Source of the DNA: JACVRW01 sp963728155
GTDB taxonomy: Bacteria > Actinomycetota > Thermoleophilia > Solirubrobacterales > Thermoleophilaceae
NCBI GenBank assembly: GCA_963728155.1
Contig: CAVSJF010000026.1
Span: 124,001-188,000 of the forward strand
DNA: 64,000 nucleotides
Direction: 5' to 3'
In this document: positions 50,190 to 60,605 of the stretch, piece after piece
Position numbering within the stretch: position 1 is the first letter of the stretch
Layout of the letters: every line of letters begins with the position of its first letter
The notes under the pieces: model-generated
The model's database searches: none
Seen by the model: only the letters and a program-made list of their open reading frames with translations
Told to the model about the DNA's origin: nothing
Translations under genes and position numbers: made by a program

Positions 50190-50990
50190 ATGGGCAAGAC
50201 CTGGCTAGACGTCCCCAAGGACTGGATCGCCTCCTTCGGCGACATCGCCAAGTTCTCCGCGCGCGTGGTGGCCGACGTGTTCAGCGGCCGCGTGTTTCAT
50301 TTTTTCGGCGAGGCGCTGCGCCAGGCCGGCATCCTGATCCTGGGCTCCGCGCTCGTGATCTGGGGCCTGGCCTTCATCCTCGGCCTGCAATGCGGAATCG
50401 AGGGGGCCTACTTCAACCGCTCGGTCGGCGCGCCGGCCTACGCCGGCGTGTTCAGCGCCTGGTGTGACCTGCGCGAGATCATGCCCTACGCCTTCGGCTA
50501 CATGATGAGCGCCAAGGTGGGCACCGGGCTGGTGGCCGAGATCGGCGCGATGCGCATCTCCGACGAGATCGACGCGCTCGAGGTGATGGGGATCAACTCG
50601 CTCGTGTTCCTGTGCGCCACGCGGCTGCTGGCCGCCTGGCTGGTGCTGCCGTTCATGTACATCGCGGCGGTGGGGGCCGGCTTCTTCGCCAGCTATCTGG
50701 CGGTGGTGCAGCAGATCGGCGAGGTCAGCTCCGGGGGGTTCTTCCTGATCTTCTGGATGTTCCAGAACCCACCCGACCTGATCTACAGCCTGATCAAGGG
50801 CATGGCCATGGCCACGGTGATCGTGCTCGTGGGCTGCTACTACGGCTACACGGCAGGCGGCGGCCCGGTGGGAGTGGGTACGGCGACGGCGAAATCGATG
50901 GTGCTCAACACCGTGATGGTCCACGTCATCGGGATGGTGGGAACGCAGATCTTCTGGGGCTCGAATCCGAGAGCGCCCATAGGCGGATAG
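50190..50990 (+). CDS. yrbEB: MlaE/YrbE-type ABC permease, second (mce operon)
   Basis: 266 residues. Motif LREIMPYAFGYMMSAKVGTGLVAEIGAMRISDEIDALEVMG (about residues 90-130), the paralogue of the first permease. The N-terminus carries an amphipathic interfacial helix (KDWIASFGDIAKFSARVVADVF) before the first helix, as in MlaE. The two permeases probably form a heterodimer. ATG 50190 after a 40-base gap; the ATPase begins 13 bases later. Confidence 0.92.
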   Translation: MGKTWLDVPKDWIASFGDIAKFSARVVADVFSGRVFHFFGEALRQAGILILGSALVIWGLAFILGLQCGIEGAYFNRSVGAPAYAGVFSAWCDLREIMPYAFGYMMSAKVGTGLVAEIGAMRISDEIDALEVMGINSLVFLCATRLLAAWLVLPFMYIAAVGAGFFASYLAVVQQIGEVSSGGFFLIFWMFQNPPDLIYSLIKGMAMATVIVLVGCYYGYTAGGGPVGVGTATAKSMVLNTVMVHVIGMVGTQIFWGSNPRAPIGG

Positions 50991-51003
50991 GGAGAAGTAC
51001 GAC

Positions 51004-51948
51004 TTGGAACGCACCGAGGAAGAAGAGGAGCGCCCGCTCGATCCCAAGGACTGGGAGGAGAGCCGCGGGGAGCACCAACAGGAGCCGCATTCGCCGACCC
51101 CCGACGAGCACATTCCGGACAACATCCGCGACCAGACCCGGGAGGGCGAGGACCCGTACCACTGGCACGGCGGACGCACGCGAGATCACGGCACCGACGA
51201 TGCGGTCGAGTTCATCGATGTTCACAAGTCCTTCGGGCGAAACACGATCCTCAACGGCCTCAACCTTGGTCTGCCCGACAACCAGATCTCGATGATCCTC
51301 GGCCCCTCGGGGACCGGCAAGTCGGTGTGCATCAAGCACATGGTCGGGCTGCTCTACCCGGACGAGGGCGACGTCTTGGTGCACGGCGAATCCGTGCCCA
51401 ACATGCCCGACGAGGAGCTGTTCGAGATGCGCAAGAAGTTCGGCGTGCTCTTCCAGGACGGCGCGCTGTTCGGCTCGATGAACGTGTACGACAACACCGC
51501 CTTCCCGCTGCGCCAGCACACCGACAAGGGCGAGGACGAGATCAGCGAGATCGTCCTGCGGCGGCTCGGCGAGGTGGGCCTCAGCGGAGCGCTCGACAAG
51601 ATGCCCAACGAGCTGTCGGGCGGCATGCGCAAGCGGGCGGGCTTTGCGCGCGCGCTCGTTCTCGACCCCGGCATCGTGCTCTTCGACGAGCCGGACTCCG
51701 GGCTCGATCCGGTGCGCACCGCCCTGCTGTGCGAGCTGATCATGGAGGTACACCAGGAAAACGGCGGCGCGTACTGCGTTATTACCCATGACATCATGTC
51801 CGCGCGCCGGGTAGCCGACTACATCGCCATCCTCTGGAAGGGCAGGATCGTCGAGTCGGGCCCCGCGAGCGAGCTGTTCGACTCCGACAACCAGTTCGTG
51901 AGGCAGTTCCTCTCCGGGGAGGCGCAGGGGCCGCTTGGGATGGAATGA
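51004..51948 (+). CDS. ABC transporter ATPase, MlaF/Mkl-type (mce operon)
   Basis: 314 residues from TTG 51004. Walker A GPSGTGKSVCIKHMVGLL; signature LSGGMRKRAGFARAL; Walker B IVLFDEPDSGLDPVR; and H-loop CVITHDIM. Q-loop region FGVLFQDGALF is MlaF-like. Residues 1-60 are an acidic, charged extension (EEEERPLDPKDWEE) not needed for the fold. Known: in mycobacteria the ATPase Mkl is encoded away from the mce operons; here it lies within the operon between permeases and MCE genes. The last 14 bases overlap the first mce gene. Confidence 0.94.
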   Translation: MERTEEEEERPLDPKDWEESRGEHQQEPHSPTPDEHIPDNIRDQTREGEDPYHWHGGRTRDHGTDDAVEFIDVHKSFGRNTILNGLNLGLPDNQISMILGPSGTGKSVCIKHMVGLLYPDEGDVLVHGESVPNMPDEELFEMRKKFGVLFQDGALFGSMNVYDNTAFPLRQHTDKGEDEISEIVLRRLGEVGLSGALDKMPNELSGGMRKRAGFARALVLDPGIVLFDEPDSGLDPVRTALLCELIMEVHQENGGAYCVITHDIMSARRVADYIAILWKGRIVESGPASELFDSDNQFVRQFLSGEAQGPLGME

Positions 51949-53308
51949 GCAGGGGCCCGGCGAGCCCGTAGACGGCGAGCGGGGATCGACTATCGCGCGG
52001 GTGCTGGCCGTGGCGGCGCTCGTGGCCGCCGTGGCGCTGATCGCCATCGCCATGTTCGGCGAGGGCGGGACCTACAAGGTCCGGGCGGTGTTCGAGAATG
52101 CGAGCCAGCTCGTGCGCGGCAACCAGGTCCGGGTGAGCGGCCAGCCCGTCGGGACGGTCACCGACATCGAGCTCGACGACAGCGCGCAGGCCGTCATCTC
52201 GATGGAGATCGACGAGGACCTCGCCCCGTTGCACGAGGGAACCAAGGCCACCATCCGGGCCACGTCCCTGTCGGGCATCGCCAACCGCTACGTCTCGCTG
52301 GCGCCCGGCCCCAACGACGCCGACGAGATCGCCGACGGCGGGGTCATAGGGGCCGACGACACCACGGCCTCGGTCGACCTCGACGTGCTGTTCAACTCCC
52401 TCGACACGAAGACCCGGGAGGGCCTGCGCAACCTGATCCGCGGCTCGGCCACGCAGTACGACGGCCGCGGGCCGGAGGCGGCCGAGAGCGTGAAGTACTT
52501 CGCTCCATTCCTCTCCAGCACGACCCGCCTGACCGAAGAGCTGGCCCTCGACCAGGCGGTGCTCGAGCGCTTCGTGAAGGACGGAGCGACGACGGTGTCG
52601 GCCCTGGCCGAGCGCCGCGACGATCTCGCCGGTCTCGTGACCAACACCAACCGCGCCTTCGGCGCGATCGCGGCGGAGAGCACGTCGCTGCAGCGCACGC
52701 TCGAGCTGCTCCCCGACACCTTCCGCAAGGCCAACACCACGTTCGTGAACCTGCGGGCCACGCTCGACGACCTCGAGCTGCTGGTGGAGGAATCGAAGCC
52801 GGCCACCCGCGACCTGGCCCCGTTCCTGCGCCGGCTGCGCCCGCTCGTGGCCGAGGCCCGGCCGACGATCGCCGACCTGCGCACCCTGATCCGCCAGCCG
52901 GGGGCCGACAACGACCTGATCGAGCTGACCGCCAAGCAGCCGCGGCTGGCGCGGCTCACGGGCTCGGTGTTCCCGCGGGCGATCCGGGCGCTCGACCGCG
53001 CCCAGCCGGTGGTCGAGTACGCGCGGCTCTACACCCCTGATCTGGCGGGGTGGTTCACGAAGTTCGGCCAGGTGGCCGGGTACTACGACGCCAACGGCCA
53101 CTACGCGCGGGTGATGCCGGTGTTCGGTCCAGCCGGCCTGCGCGCCGGCAACACCCTCGAGGCGGTGCCGTTCACATCGCGCCTCGAGGGATTCGAGCGC
53201 GGCATCCTGCGCCACTGCCCCGGCTCGGCCACCCAGCCTCCGCCCGACGGCTCCGCTCCGATCGCCGCCGCGGGCTGTGACCCCGCCGACACCCCGCCCG
53301 GCCCGTGA
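51935..53308 (+). CDS. MCE family protein 1 (mce operon)
   Basis: 457 residues. A short cytoplasmic N-terminus and one helix (VLAVAALVAAVALIAIAM), then the MCE/MlaD domain YKVRAVFENASQLVRGNQVRVSGQPVGTV with its beta-barrel and the SGIANRYVSLAPG loop, and a long helical C-terminal part (about 180-400) ending with a Pro-rich tail with Cys. Known: six Mce proteins form a hexameric tube carrying lipids across the envelope. Overlaps the ATPase end by 14 bases; the next gene overlaps by four. Confidence 0.92.
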   Translation: MGWNEQGPGEPVDGERGSTIARVLAVAALVAAVALIAIAMFGEGGTYKVRAVFENASQLVRGNQVRVSGQPVGTVTDIELDDSAQAVISMEIDEDLAPLHEGTKATIRATSLSGIANRYVSLAPGPNDADEIADGGVIGADDTTASVDLDVLFNSLDTKTREGLRNLIRGSATQYDGRGPEAAESVKYFAPFLSSTTRLTEELALDQAVLERFVKDGATTVSALAERRDDLAGLVTNTNRAFGAIAAESTSLQRTLELLPDTFRKANTTFVNLRATLDDLELLVEESKPATRDLAPFLRRLRPLVAEARPTIADLRTLIRQPGADNDLIELTAKQPRLARLTGSVFPRAIRALDRAQPVVEYARLYTPDLAGWFTKFGQVAGYYDANGHYARVMPVFGPAGLRAGNTLEAVPFTSRLEGFERGILRHCPGSATQPPPDGSAPIAAAGCDPADTPPGP

Positions 53309-54801
53309 GGAGGCTCGTCTACATCGCGCTGCTGGTGGCGATCGTGCCTTGGATCGTGATCGGGATCGTGCGCGAGGCAACCGACAACGACGCCGAGGAC
53401 CACTACTTCGTGCGGGCCGTGTTCGACAACGCCTCCACGCTGGTGCCCGGGGAGGACGTGAAGATCGCCGGCGCTCCGGTGGGCGTGGTCAGCGACATGC
53501 AGGTGACCGAGGAGAACAAGGCCGCGGTCACCCTGCGCATCGACGACGAGACGTTCACCCCGTTCAAGCAGGACGCCAAGTGCACCATCCGCCTCCAGGG
53601 CTTGATCGGGGAGCGCTTCGTGGAGTGCGAGCCGGGATCGACCGGCGCACCGGCCCTGGGCACCATCCGCGACGGCCAGGAGGGCGAGGGCGAGCGCTTC
53701 CTTCCGGTCGACAACACGAGCTCGCCGGTGGACCTCGACCTGATCAACGACACGCTGCGTCTGCCCTACCGCGAGCGCTTCGCCATCCTTCTGAACGAGC
53801 TCGGGGTGGGCCTGGCGGGGCGCGGCAAGGAGCTCAACGAGGTCATCCACCGCGCCAATCCGGCGCTACGCGAGACCGACGAGGTGCTCTCGATACTGGC
53901 CGGCCAGAACCGCGTGCTGGCCCGCCTGGCGCGCAACTCCGACCGCGCGCTGGGCCCGTTGGCCCGCGAGCGTGAGCGCTTCGCGAACTTCATCGTCGAG
54001 GCCAACGACACCGGCGAGGCCACCGCCGAGCGGCGGACGGACATCCGGCGCGGAATCAACCGGCTGCCCGCCTTCCTGCGCGAGCTGCGGCTGCTGATGG
54101 CCGACCTGGAGGGACTCACCGACCAGGGCACGCCCGTGCTCGACGACCTGGGCGCCGCCGCCCCCGATCTCGGGCGCCTCATCAAGGCGCAGGGCACGCT
54201 GGCCGACGCCTCGCGCGAGTCGCTCCCGAGCCTGGGCGATGCCCTCGAGCGGGGGCGCCCGGCGCTGATCCAGGCGCGCCCGCTGATCCGCGACCTGGGC
54301 CGCCTGGGCGAGGAGCTGGCGCCGACCTCGGTGAACCTCGACAACCTCACCCGCAGCCTCGACGAAACCGGGGCGATCGAGCGCATCAACGACTTCCTCT
54401 ACTACGTGGCGCTCACCACGAACGGGTTCGACACGCTCGGCCACTACTACCGCGCCGCGCTGGTGACCAACGCCTGCACCGAGTACTCGCTCCGGCCCCT
54501 GGGCGGGGAGTGCAACGCCAACTTCAACCTTCAGTTCAGCCCCTCGACAGCGGACGCCACCGCGACCACCGCGAAGATCGATCCCCAGCTGGCGCCCGAG
54601 CCCCAGGGCGAGCAGGGCGGCAGCGTCGCCCCCACGGGGACGCTGCTCGAGGGGCTGCTGGGACAGGGCACCGATCCCGAGCTGCAGCGCCAACGCGATG
54701 ACAATCTGGAGCGCCTGCGCCGCCAGGCCCAGGGTGGCTCGCCCGGGCTGGGCGCCGAGGAGCCGCTGCTCGACTACCTGCTCGGGGAGGAGGGCGAGTG
54801 A
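53305..54801 (+). CDS. MCE family protein 2 (mce operon)
   Basis: 498 residues from GTG 53305 (GTGA overlap). N-terminal helix VYIALLVAIVPWIVIGIV; MCE domain YFVRAVFDNASTLVPGEDVKIAGAPVGVV with GLIGERFVECEPG; and helical heptads (RRTDIRRGINRLPAFLREL) then a Gln/Gly-rich C-tail. Two Cys near 390-400 (NACTEYSLRPLGGEC) may form a disulfide. No lipobox. Operon position corresponds to MceB. Confidence 0.92.
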   Translation: MRRLVYIALLVAIVPWIVIGIVREATDNDAEDHYFVRAVFDNASTLVPGEDVKIAGAPVGVVSDMQVTEENKAAVTLRIDDETFTPFKQDAKCTIRLQGLIGERFVECEPGSTGAPALGTIRDGQEGEGERFLPVDNTSSPVDLDLINDTLRLPYRERFAILLNELGVGLAGRGKELNEVIHRANPALRETDEVLSILAGQNRVLARLARNSDRALGPLARERERFANFIVEANDTGEATAERRTDIRRGINRLPAFLRELRLLMADLEGLTDQGTPVLDDLGAAAPDLGRLIKAQGTLADASRESLPSLGDALERGRPALIQARPLIRDLGRLGEELAPTSVNLDNLTRSLDETGAIERINDFLYYVALTTNGFDTLGHYYRAALVTNACTEYSLRPLGGECNANFNLQFSPSTADATATTAKIDPQLAPEPQGEQGGSVAPTGTLLEGLLGQGTDPELQRQRDDNLERLRRQAQGGSPGLGAEEPLLDYLLGEEGE

Positions 54802-56267
54802 GCCGGCGCTCCGGAGCCGCCCTGAGCGCGAGCCCCGTGCTGGTGGGCGCGGTGACCGTGCTCGTGACGATCGTGGCGGTCTTCCTGTCCTACAACGCGA
54901 ACTCCGGCCTGCCGTTCGTGCCCACCTACGACCTCAAGGCCAACCTGCCCAACGCGGCTCAGCTGGTGGAGGGCTTCGAGGTCCGGATCGGAGGCGCGCG
55001 CGTGGGCGTGATCTCCGGCATCGAGCCGATGAAGCGCGAGGACGGCAGCACCTACGCCCAGGTGACGATGAAGCTCGACAAGCAGATCGAGCCGCTGCCG
55101 GCCGATTCCGTGCTGCTCGTGCGCCCGCGCTCGGCCCTCGGCCTGAAGTACATCGAGCTCGCGCCGGGACGGCGGGGCGCGGGCGAGGAGGGCCTCGAGC
55201 CCGGCACGGTGATCCCCGTGCGCCAGGCGCGCACGCCGGTCGAGCTCGACGAGGTGTTCAACATGTTCGACGCTCCGGCCCGGGTGGGATCGCGCAACTC
55301 GCTCGACGGCTACGGCGGAGGGCTCGCCGGGCGTGGCCAGGACCTGAACACGGCGATCGAGGCCCTCGTGCCGCTGCTGCGCGATCTCGAGCCGGTGATG
55401 CGCAACCTGTCCGACCCCGAGACCCGGCTCGACCGATTCTTCCGCGCGCTGGGCGACGCCGCGGCCGAGGCCGCCCCGGTGGCCGAGGAGCAGGCCTCGC
55501 TGTTCGTGAACCTCGACATCTCGTTCAGCGCGCTGGCCTCGATCGCCCGGCCCTACCTGCAGGACACGATCAGCGAGAGCGTGCCCACCGAGGAGGTGGC
55601 GATCCGCGACTTCCCGCGCCAGCGGCCCTTCCTGCGCAACCAGACCGCCCTCTTCCGCGAGCTGCGGCCCGGCTTCGCCACGCTGCCGCGCTCGGCGCCG
55701 ATCCTGGCCGACGCCTTCGAGGCGGGCACCGCCGTGCTGCCGCGCACCGTGCGCCTCAACGACGACCTGGCCGACGTGTTCGAGACCCTGGCCGACTTCT
55801 CGCAGGATCCGCTGGTGCGCCAGGGCGTCGACCAGCTCACCCGCTTGGCCTCGTCGCTGCGGCCCACGCTGCGCTTCCTCACCCCGGCCCAGACGGTGTG
55901 CAACTACGGCACGCTGTGGTTTCGCAACGCGGCCAGCCTGCTCTCCGACGGCGACCCGAACGGGACCTGGCAGCGCTTCCAGGTCGTGGCCGCGCCCAGC
56001 GTGCGCGGCTCGGGCATCTACGGGCCCAACAACGAGGCCCTGCCCTCCAACGCCCCGGCCGACGGGCCCGCGGGCTTCACGGAGAACCACCTTCACCTGA
56101 ACCCCTACCCGAACACCGCGGCCCCCGGCCAGACCAGGGAGTGCGAGGCCGGCAACGAGTACTTCGCGCAGGGCGAGACCGTGATCGGCAACGTGCCCGG
56201 CAACGCCGGCACGAAGACGAGCGGGCAGCGCGGCCCCTCGATCACCAGCGTGGGGGCGACGCCATGA
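54798..56267 (+). CDS. MCE family protein 3 (mce operon)
   Basis: 489 residues from GTG 54798. Helix VLVGAVTVLVTIVAVFLSY; MCE domain YDLKANLPNAAQLVEGFEVRIGGARVGVISG with LGLKYIELAPGRRG; long helical region to about 400; and a C-terminus rich in Gly/Asn (GNVPGNAGTKTSGQRG). A single large insert follows the MCE barrel (PVELDEVFNMFDAPARVG). It overlaps both neighbours by four bases. Confidence 0.92.
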   Translation: MSRRSGAALSASPVLVGAVTVLVTIVAVFLSYNANSGLPFVPTYDLKANLPNAAQLVEGFEVRIGGARVGVISGIEPMKREDGSTYAQVTMKLDKQIEPLPADSVLLVRPRSALGLKYIELAPGRRGAGEEGLEPGTVIPVRQARTPVELDEVFNMFDAPARVGSRNSLDGYGGGLAGRGQDLNTAIEALVPLLRDLEPVMRNLSDPETRLDRFFRALGDAAAEAAPVAEEQASLFVNLDISFSALASIARPYLQDTISESVPTEEVAIRDFPRQRPFLRNQTALFRELRPGFATLPRSAPILADAFEAGTAVLPRTVRLNDDLADVFETLADFSQDPLVRQGVDQLTRLASSLRPTLRFLTPAQTVCNYGTLWFRNAASLLSDGDPNGTWQRFQVVAAPSVRGSGIYGPNNEALPSNAPADGPAGFTENHLHLNPYPNTAAPGQTRECEAGNEYFAQGETVIGNVPGNAGTKTSGQRGPSITSVGATP

Positions 56268-57715
56268 GGACGGCGCGCACTCGCGGGCGCCTCACCACCT
56301 TCCAGGCCGGGCTGATCGCCCTGGTGGTGATCGTGATCGCCACCTTCTTCGCCTTCACGAAGGACATCCCGTTCACCTCGCCCTACCAGCTCAAGGCCCG
56401 ATTCGAGAACGCGCCGCCGATCCAGAGGGGACAGGCGGTGCGCATCGCCGGCGTGGACGTGGGGAAGGTCGCCGCCGTCGAGCCCGCGGGTGGGGACTCG
56501 CCCGCGGTGACCGTGGTCATGAAGCTCGACGAGAACGCTCTGCCGATCTACGAGGACGCGGAGATCAAGGTGCGCCCGCGCATCTTCTTCGAGGGCAACC
56601 TGTTCTTCGACCTCAAGCCGGGCACGCCCGGCGCCAAGGAGCTGGAGGACGGCGCGACGATCCCCGCCTCGCAGACCTCGGCGCCCGTGCAGATCGATCA
56701 GGTTCTCGGCCTGCTGAACACCGACACGCGCGCGGACCTGCGCGAGCTGTTGGCGGGCTACGGCGGCGCGCTCAACGGCGAGCCCGAGCCCGGCGAGGAC
56801 GACGACCAGGATCCCGATACCCAGGGCGAGACGGCCGGCCAGGCGCTCAACGACTCGCTCGAGTACTCGGCTGACGCGCTGCGGGGCGGCGCGATCTTAA
56901 ACGACGCTTTCCTCGGCTCCGAGACGCGCGATCTCTCCAAGCTGATCGCCGGGCAGCAGCGGATCTTCGCCGCCCTGTCGACCAACGAGACGCAGCTCAA
57001 GGACCTGATCACCAACTTCAACGTGACCATGAGCGCGCTGGCCGCCGAGGAGACGAACCTGCGCCAGACGATCCGGCTGCTGCCGCGGGTGCTCGAGGCC
57101 GCCAACCCGACGCTCGACTCGCTCAACGCGGCCTTCCCCTCGACCCGGGCGTGGGCGCTCGAGATGATCCCCGGGGTTCGCGAGACCCCGGCGACGATCG
57201 CCGCCGGGCTGCCCTGGATCCGCCAGGTCCGCGCCCTGCTCCAGCCCTCCGAGCTCCAGGGCCTCGTGAAGGACCTCCAGCCCGCGGTCCGCGACTTCGC
57301 CGAGTTCACCGACGGCCAGGTCGACCTGCTGCCGGTGCTCGATCTCTTCAACCGCTGCCAGCTGCGCGTGATCCTGCCCACCGGCGAGACGCGCATCGAC
57401 GACGGCGCGCTGTCCACCGGGCTGCGCAACTACGAGGAGTTCTTCCAGGCCATGGTCGGGCTCACCGGCGAGTCCCAGGGCTTCGACGGCAACGGCTCCT
57501 ACACCCGCTTCCAGTCGGCCGGCGGCGGCTACCCGGTCAAGATCCCGCCGCTGGGTGCGCAATACCGCGAGGGGCTGTTCGGCTCGGCCGCCGCTCCGCC
57601 GCTCGGCACGCGCCCGGCGCGCGGGCCGAAGCCCGGGCGTTACGCCGAGAACGTTCCCTGTCACACCCAGCAGCCACCGGACCTGAACGCCGCACGGATC
57701 GGGGCGGGCCCGTGA
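56264..57715 (+). CDS. MCE family protein 4 (mce operon)
   Basis: 483 residues from ATG 56264. Helix FQAGLIALVVIVIATFFAF; MCE domain YQLKARFENAPPIQRGQAVRIAGVDVGKV with FFEGNLFFDLKPGTPG; an acidic linker EPEPGEDDDQDPDTQGE at about residues 175-192; helical region LIAGQQRIFAALSTNE to about 370; Cys near 367 and 472. The longer frame beginning at 54698 is the antiphase reading of the previous gene. Overlaps neighbours by four bases. Confidence 0.92.
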   Translation: MRTARTRGRLTTFQAGLIALVVIVIATFFAFTKDIPFTSPYQLKARFENAPPIQRGQAVRIAGVDVGKVAAVEPAGGDSPAVTVVMKLDENALPIYEDAEIKVRPRIFFEGNLFFDLKPGTPGAKELEDGATIPASQTSAPVQIDQVLGLLNTDTRADLRELLAGYGGALNGEPEPGEDDDQDPDTQGETAGQALNDSLEYSADALRGGAILNDAFLGSETRDLSKLIAGQQRIFAALSTNETQLKDLITNFNVTMSALAAEETNLRQTIRLLPRVLEAANPTLDSLNAAFPSTRAWALEMIPGVRETPATIAAGLPWIRQVRALLQPSELQGLVKDLQPAVRDFAEFTDGQVDLLPVLDLFNRCQLRVILPTGETRIDDGALSTGLRNYEEFFQAMVGLTGESQGFDGNGSYTRFQSAGGGYPVKIPPLGAQYREGLFGSAAAPPLGTRPARGPKPGRYAENVPCHTQQPPDLNAARIGAGP

Positions 57716-59088
57716 GGCGCCAGATCCGCAAGCAGCTGCCGGTGTTCGTGTCCGTGCTCGTGCTGTTCGTGGTCGCGCTGGTGATCGGCGGCTACATCCT
57801 GTCCAACCAGCGCTTCTACCTACCGGGCTGGGTGCCGGTGCTCGGAACCGAGTTCTACACGGTCGAGGCCGAGCTCTCGACCGCTCAGGCCGTCGTGCCC
57901 GGCCAGGGCCAGACGGTGAACATCGCCGGGGTCAAGGTGGGCGAGGTCGGCGAGGTCACGCTCGAGAACGGCCGCGCCGTGGTGACCATGCAGATCAAGG
58001 ACGAGTACCGGCCGATCCACCGCGACGCCACCATCCTGCTGCGGCCGAAGACCGGCCTCAAGGACATGTTCCTCTCGCTCGATCCCGGCACCGAGGAGGC
58101 GGGCGACCTGCCCGAGGGCGGGCGCGTGACCCAGGCCAACACGCTGCCCGACGTGAACGCCGACGAGGTGCTTGCTCAGCTCGATGGCGACACGCGCACC
58201 TACGTGCGCATCCTGCTCAACGAGGGCGCCACCGCCTTCGACGACGAGGCCACCGGGGCCTCGCAGCGCTACGACCAGACCGCCGAGCAGGACCTGCGCG
58301 AGACGTTCAAGCGCTTCGAGCCCACCGCACGCGACGGCGCGCGCTTCACGCGCCTGCTGGCCAAGCGCCGGGGCAACGTCAAGAGCGTGATCCACAACTT
58401 CCAGCTGCTCTCCACCGCGCTCGCGCGGCGCGACAACCAGCTGGCCTCGCTGGTCGACTCCGCCAACGCCAACTTCGAGGCCTTCGCCTCCGAGGAGGCG
58501 GCGCTGCGCGAGGCCCTGCGGGAGTTCCCGCCCGCGCTCTCCCAGACCGAGACCACGCTGGCCAAGGCCGAGGGGCTGGCCGACGAGCTGGGGCCGGCGC
58601 TGGAGCGCCTGCGGCCCTTCGCGCGTGAGCTCAAGCCGGCCCTGCAGAAGACGCAGCCCTTCTTCCGCGAGACAACCCCGATAGTGCGCGAGCAGATCCG
58701 CCCCTTCGCCCGCGACGTGCGGCCCACGGTTCGAGACCTGCGCCGGACGACCGAGGACCTCGCGGTGGTCACGCCGCGCCTGACCAGCAGCTTCAAGGTG
58801 CTGAACAAGTTCTTCAACACCCTGGCCTACAACCCGCGCGGCGCCACCGAGCCGTATCTGTTCTGGAGCGGCTGGGGGGCCCACTCCGGAGCGACCCTGT
58901 GGTCGCTGCAGGACGCGCACGGCCCGATTCGCCGCGGCATCGTCTTCGTGGGCTGTCCCACCTACGGCTCGCTCGAGCAGATCATCATCGGCAACCCGCA
59001 GCTCGGCGTGCCCACTCAGCTGCTCAACCTGCCGCCCGAGGGCGAGGCCTGCCCGAACAACATCCCCCCGGACGTGATCCCGCCGTGA
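57712..59088 (+). CDS. MCE family protein 5 (mce operon)
   Basis: 458 residues from GTG 57712. Helix FVSVLVLFVVALVIGGYIL; MCE domain YTVEAELSTAQAVVPGQGQTVNIAGVKVGEVG (about residues 45-76) with TGLKDMFLSLDPG; long helical region with paired Arg/Leu heptads (PALERLRPFARELKPALQKT); C-terminal aromatic TEPYLFWSGWGAHSGATLW and a Cys pair. No lipobox, unlike classical MceE lipoproteins. Overlaps neighbours by four bases. Confidence 0.92.
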   Translation: MRRQIRKQLPVFVSVLVLFVVALVIGGYILSNQRFYLPGWVPVLGTEFYTVEAELSTAQAVVPGQGQTVNIAGVKVGEVGEVTLENGRAVVTMQIKDEYRPIHRDATILLRPKTGLKDMFLSLDPGTEEAGDLPEGGRVTQANTLPDVNADEVLAQLDGDTRTYVRILLNEGATAFDDEATGASQRYDQTAEQDLRETFKRFEPTARDGARFTRLLAKRRGNVKSVIHNFQLLSTALARRDNQLASLVDSANANFEAFASEEAALREALREFPPALSQTETTLAKAEGLADELGPALERLRPFARELKPALQKTQPFFRETTPIVREQIRPFARDVRPTVRDLRRTTEDLAVVTPRLTSSFKVLNKFFNTLAYNPRGATEPYLFWSGWGAHSGATLWSLQDAHGPIRRGIVFVGCPTYGSLEQIIIGNPQLGVPTQLLNLPPEGEACPNNIPPDVIPP

Positions 59089-60591
59089 TCAAGCAGACGC
59101 CCAGCCTCGGCCGGATCCTCGCCATGGTGGCCTTCGCGCTGTCCTGCTTCGGCATCCTGATCTTCCTCTGGCTGAACTTCGGCGGCTCGGTGCCACTGCG
59201 GCCCGAGGGCTACCGCCTGGAGGTGCAGTTCCCCGAAGCCACCCAGCTGGCCCAGGAGGCCGACGTGCGCATCTCCGGCGTGCGAGTCGGCAAGGTGAAG
59301 ACGACTCAGCCCAACGAGGATCACCGGCCTGACCGACACGGTGCTCGAGATCGACGCCCGCTACGCCCCGATACCCAAGGACACCCGGGCCATCCTGCGC
59401 CAGAAGACGCTGCTGGGCGAGACCTATGTCGAGCTCAGCCCCGGCACCGGCGGTCCGGCCGAGGACATGCTGCGCGACGGCGGCCGCCTGGCCGCCGGCC
59501 AGGTGGCGGAGACCGTCGAGCTCGACGAGATCCTGCGCACCTTCGATCCCGAGACCCGCCGGGCCTTCTCGGTCTGGCTCGACCAGCAGGGCCAGGCCGT
59601 GCAGGGCCAGGCTCAGCAGATCAACGACTCGCTGGCCCTGCTCACCCCCTTCGCGGAGGAGACCGACGACGTGCTGAAGGTGCTCCGCGTGCAGGGCGGC
59701 GCCACGCGGCGGCTCGTGCGCGACACCGGCGTGGTGTTCGAGGCGCTCACCGAGCGCAAGGGCCAGTTCCGCGAGCTGATCTCGAACTCCAACCGGGCCT
59801 GGCAGGCCATCGCCAGCCGCGATGCCGAGCTGGCCGACACCTTCCGCGTGTTCCCGACCTTCCTGCGCGAGAGCCGCACCACCACCGAGCGCACCACCCA
59901 GTTCGCGCTCGAGGCCGACCCGCTGGTCGATCAGCTTCGCCCCGCCGCGCGCGAGCTCTCGCCGACGCTGATCAACCTCGACCGGCTGGCGCCCGACCTG
60001 CGTGGCTTCTTCCGCGACCTCAGCCCGCTCGTCCGCGTGTCGCGCCGCGGCCTTCCCGCCACCGAGCAGGTGCTCGACAACACCCGGCCGATCCTGGCCC
60101 GCCTCGATCCGTTCCTGCGCCAGCTCACTCCGGTGGTCGACTACCTGGGTCTCTACCGGCGCGAGATCGCCGCCTTCTTCGGCAACGACGCGGCCGCCAC
60201 CCAGGCGGCCGGCACCGGCTTCTCCTCGAGCGACTCCATCCACTTCCTGCGCGTGATGAACCCGCTCAACCCCGAGACCATGACCGGCTACCCGGCCCGC
60301 CTCGGCACGAGCCGCTCGAACGCCTACACCGAGCCCGGCGCCTACGACCGGCTGGGCCGCGGCGAGCCGCTGCCCGTGTTCGGCAGCTACCTGTGCACGG
60401 CCAACCCCACACCCACCCCGCCGCCGGCCAACGCCTTCCTGTCCGACAAGCTGGCCACCGAGATCCGGCAGTACGTGTTCGGCATCGGCAACGGCGCCGA
60501 GGGCCGGGCACCGCCGTGCGTCGAGCAGGCGCCGCTCGGCAACATCATCGGCCAGCCCGGCCGCTTCCCCCAGCTCCAGCCCCTGCCGTGA
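59085..60591 (+). CDS. MCE family protein 6 (mce operon), one frame break
   Basis: About 501 residues from GTG 59085. Helix LAMVAFALSCFGILIFLWL; MCE domain YRLEVQFPEATQLAQEADVRISGVRVGKV; then, after one extra base near 59328 (NED to TGLTDTVLEI), LLGETYVELSPGTGG, and a long helical region to about residue 390, then Pro-rich Cys-containing C-terminus. Everything after the break is one clean frame to the stop at 60591, so an assembly indel is likely. Completes the set of six MCE proteins. The MITE lies 17 bases downstream. Confidence 0.85.
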
Positions 60592-60605
60592 GCAACTGCT
60601 TCTCC

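Noticed and set aside
54698..56263. N-terminal half of a 1005-residue frame in the mce operon
   Set aside because: It is the out-of-phase reading of MCE protein 3; the real MCE protein 4 begins at ATG 56264 with a GTGA/ATGA overlap.
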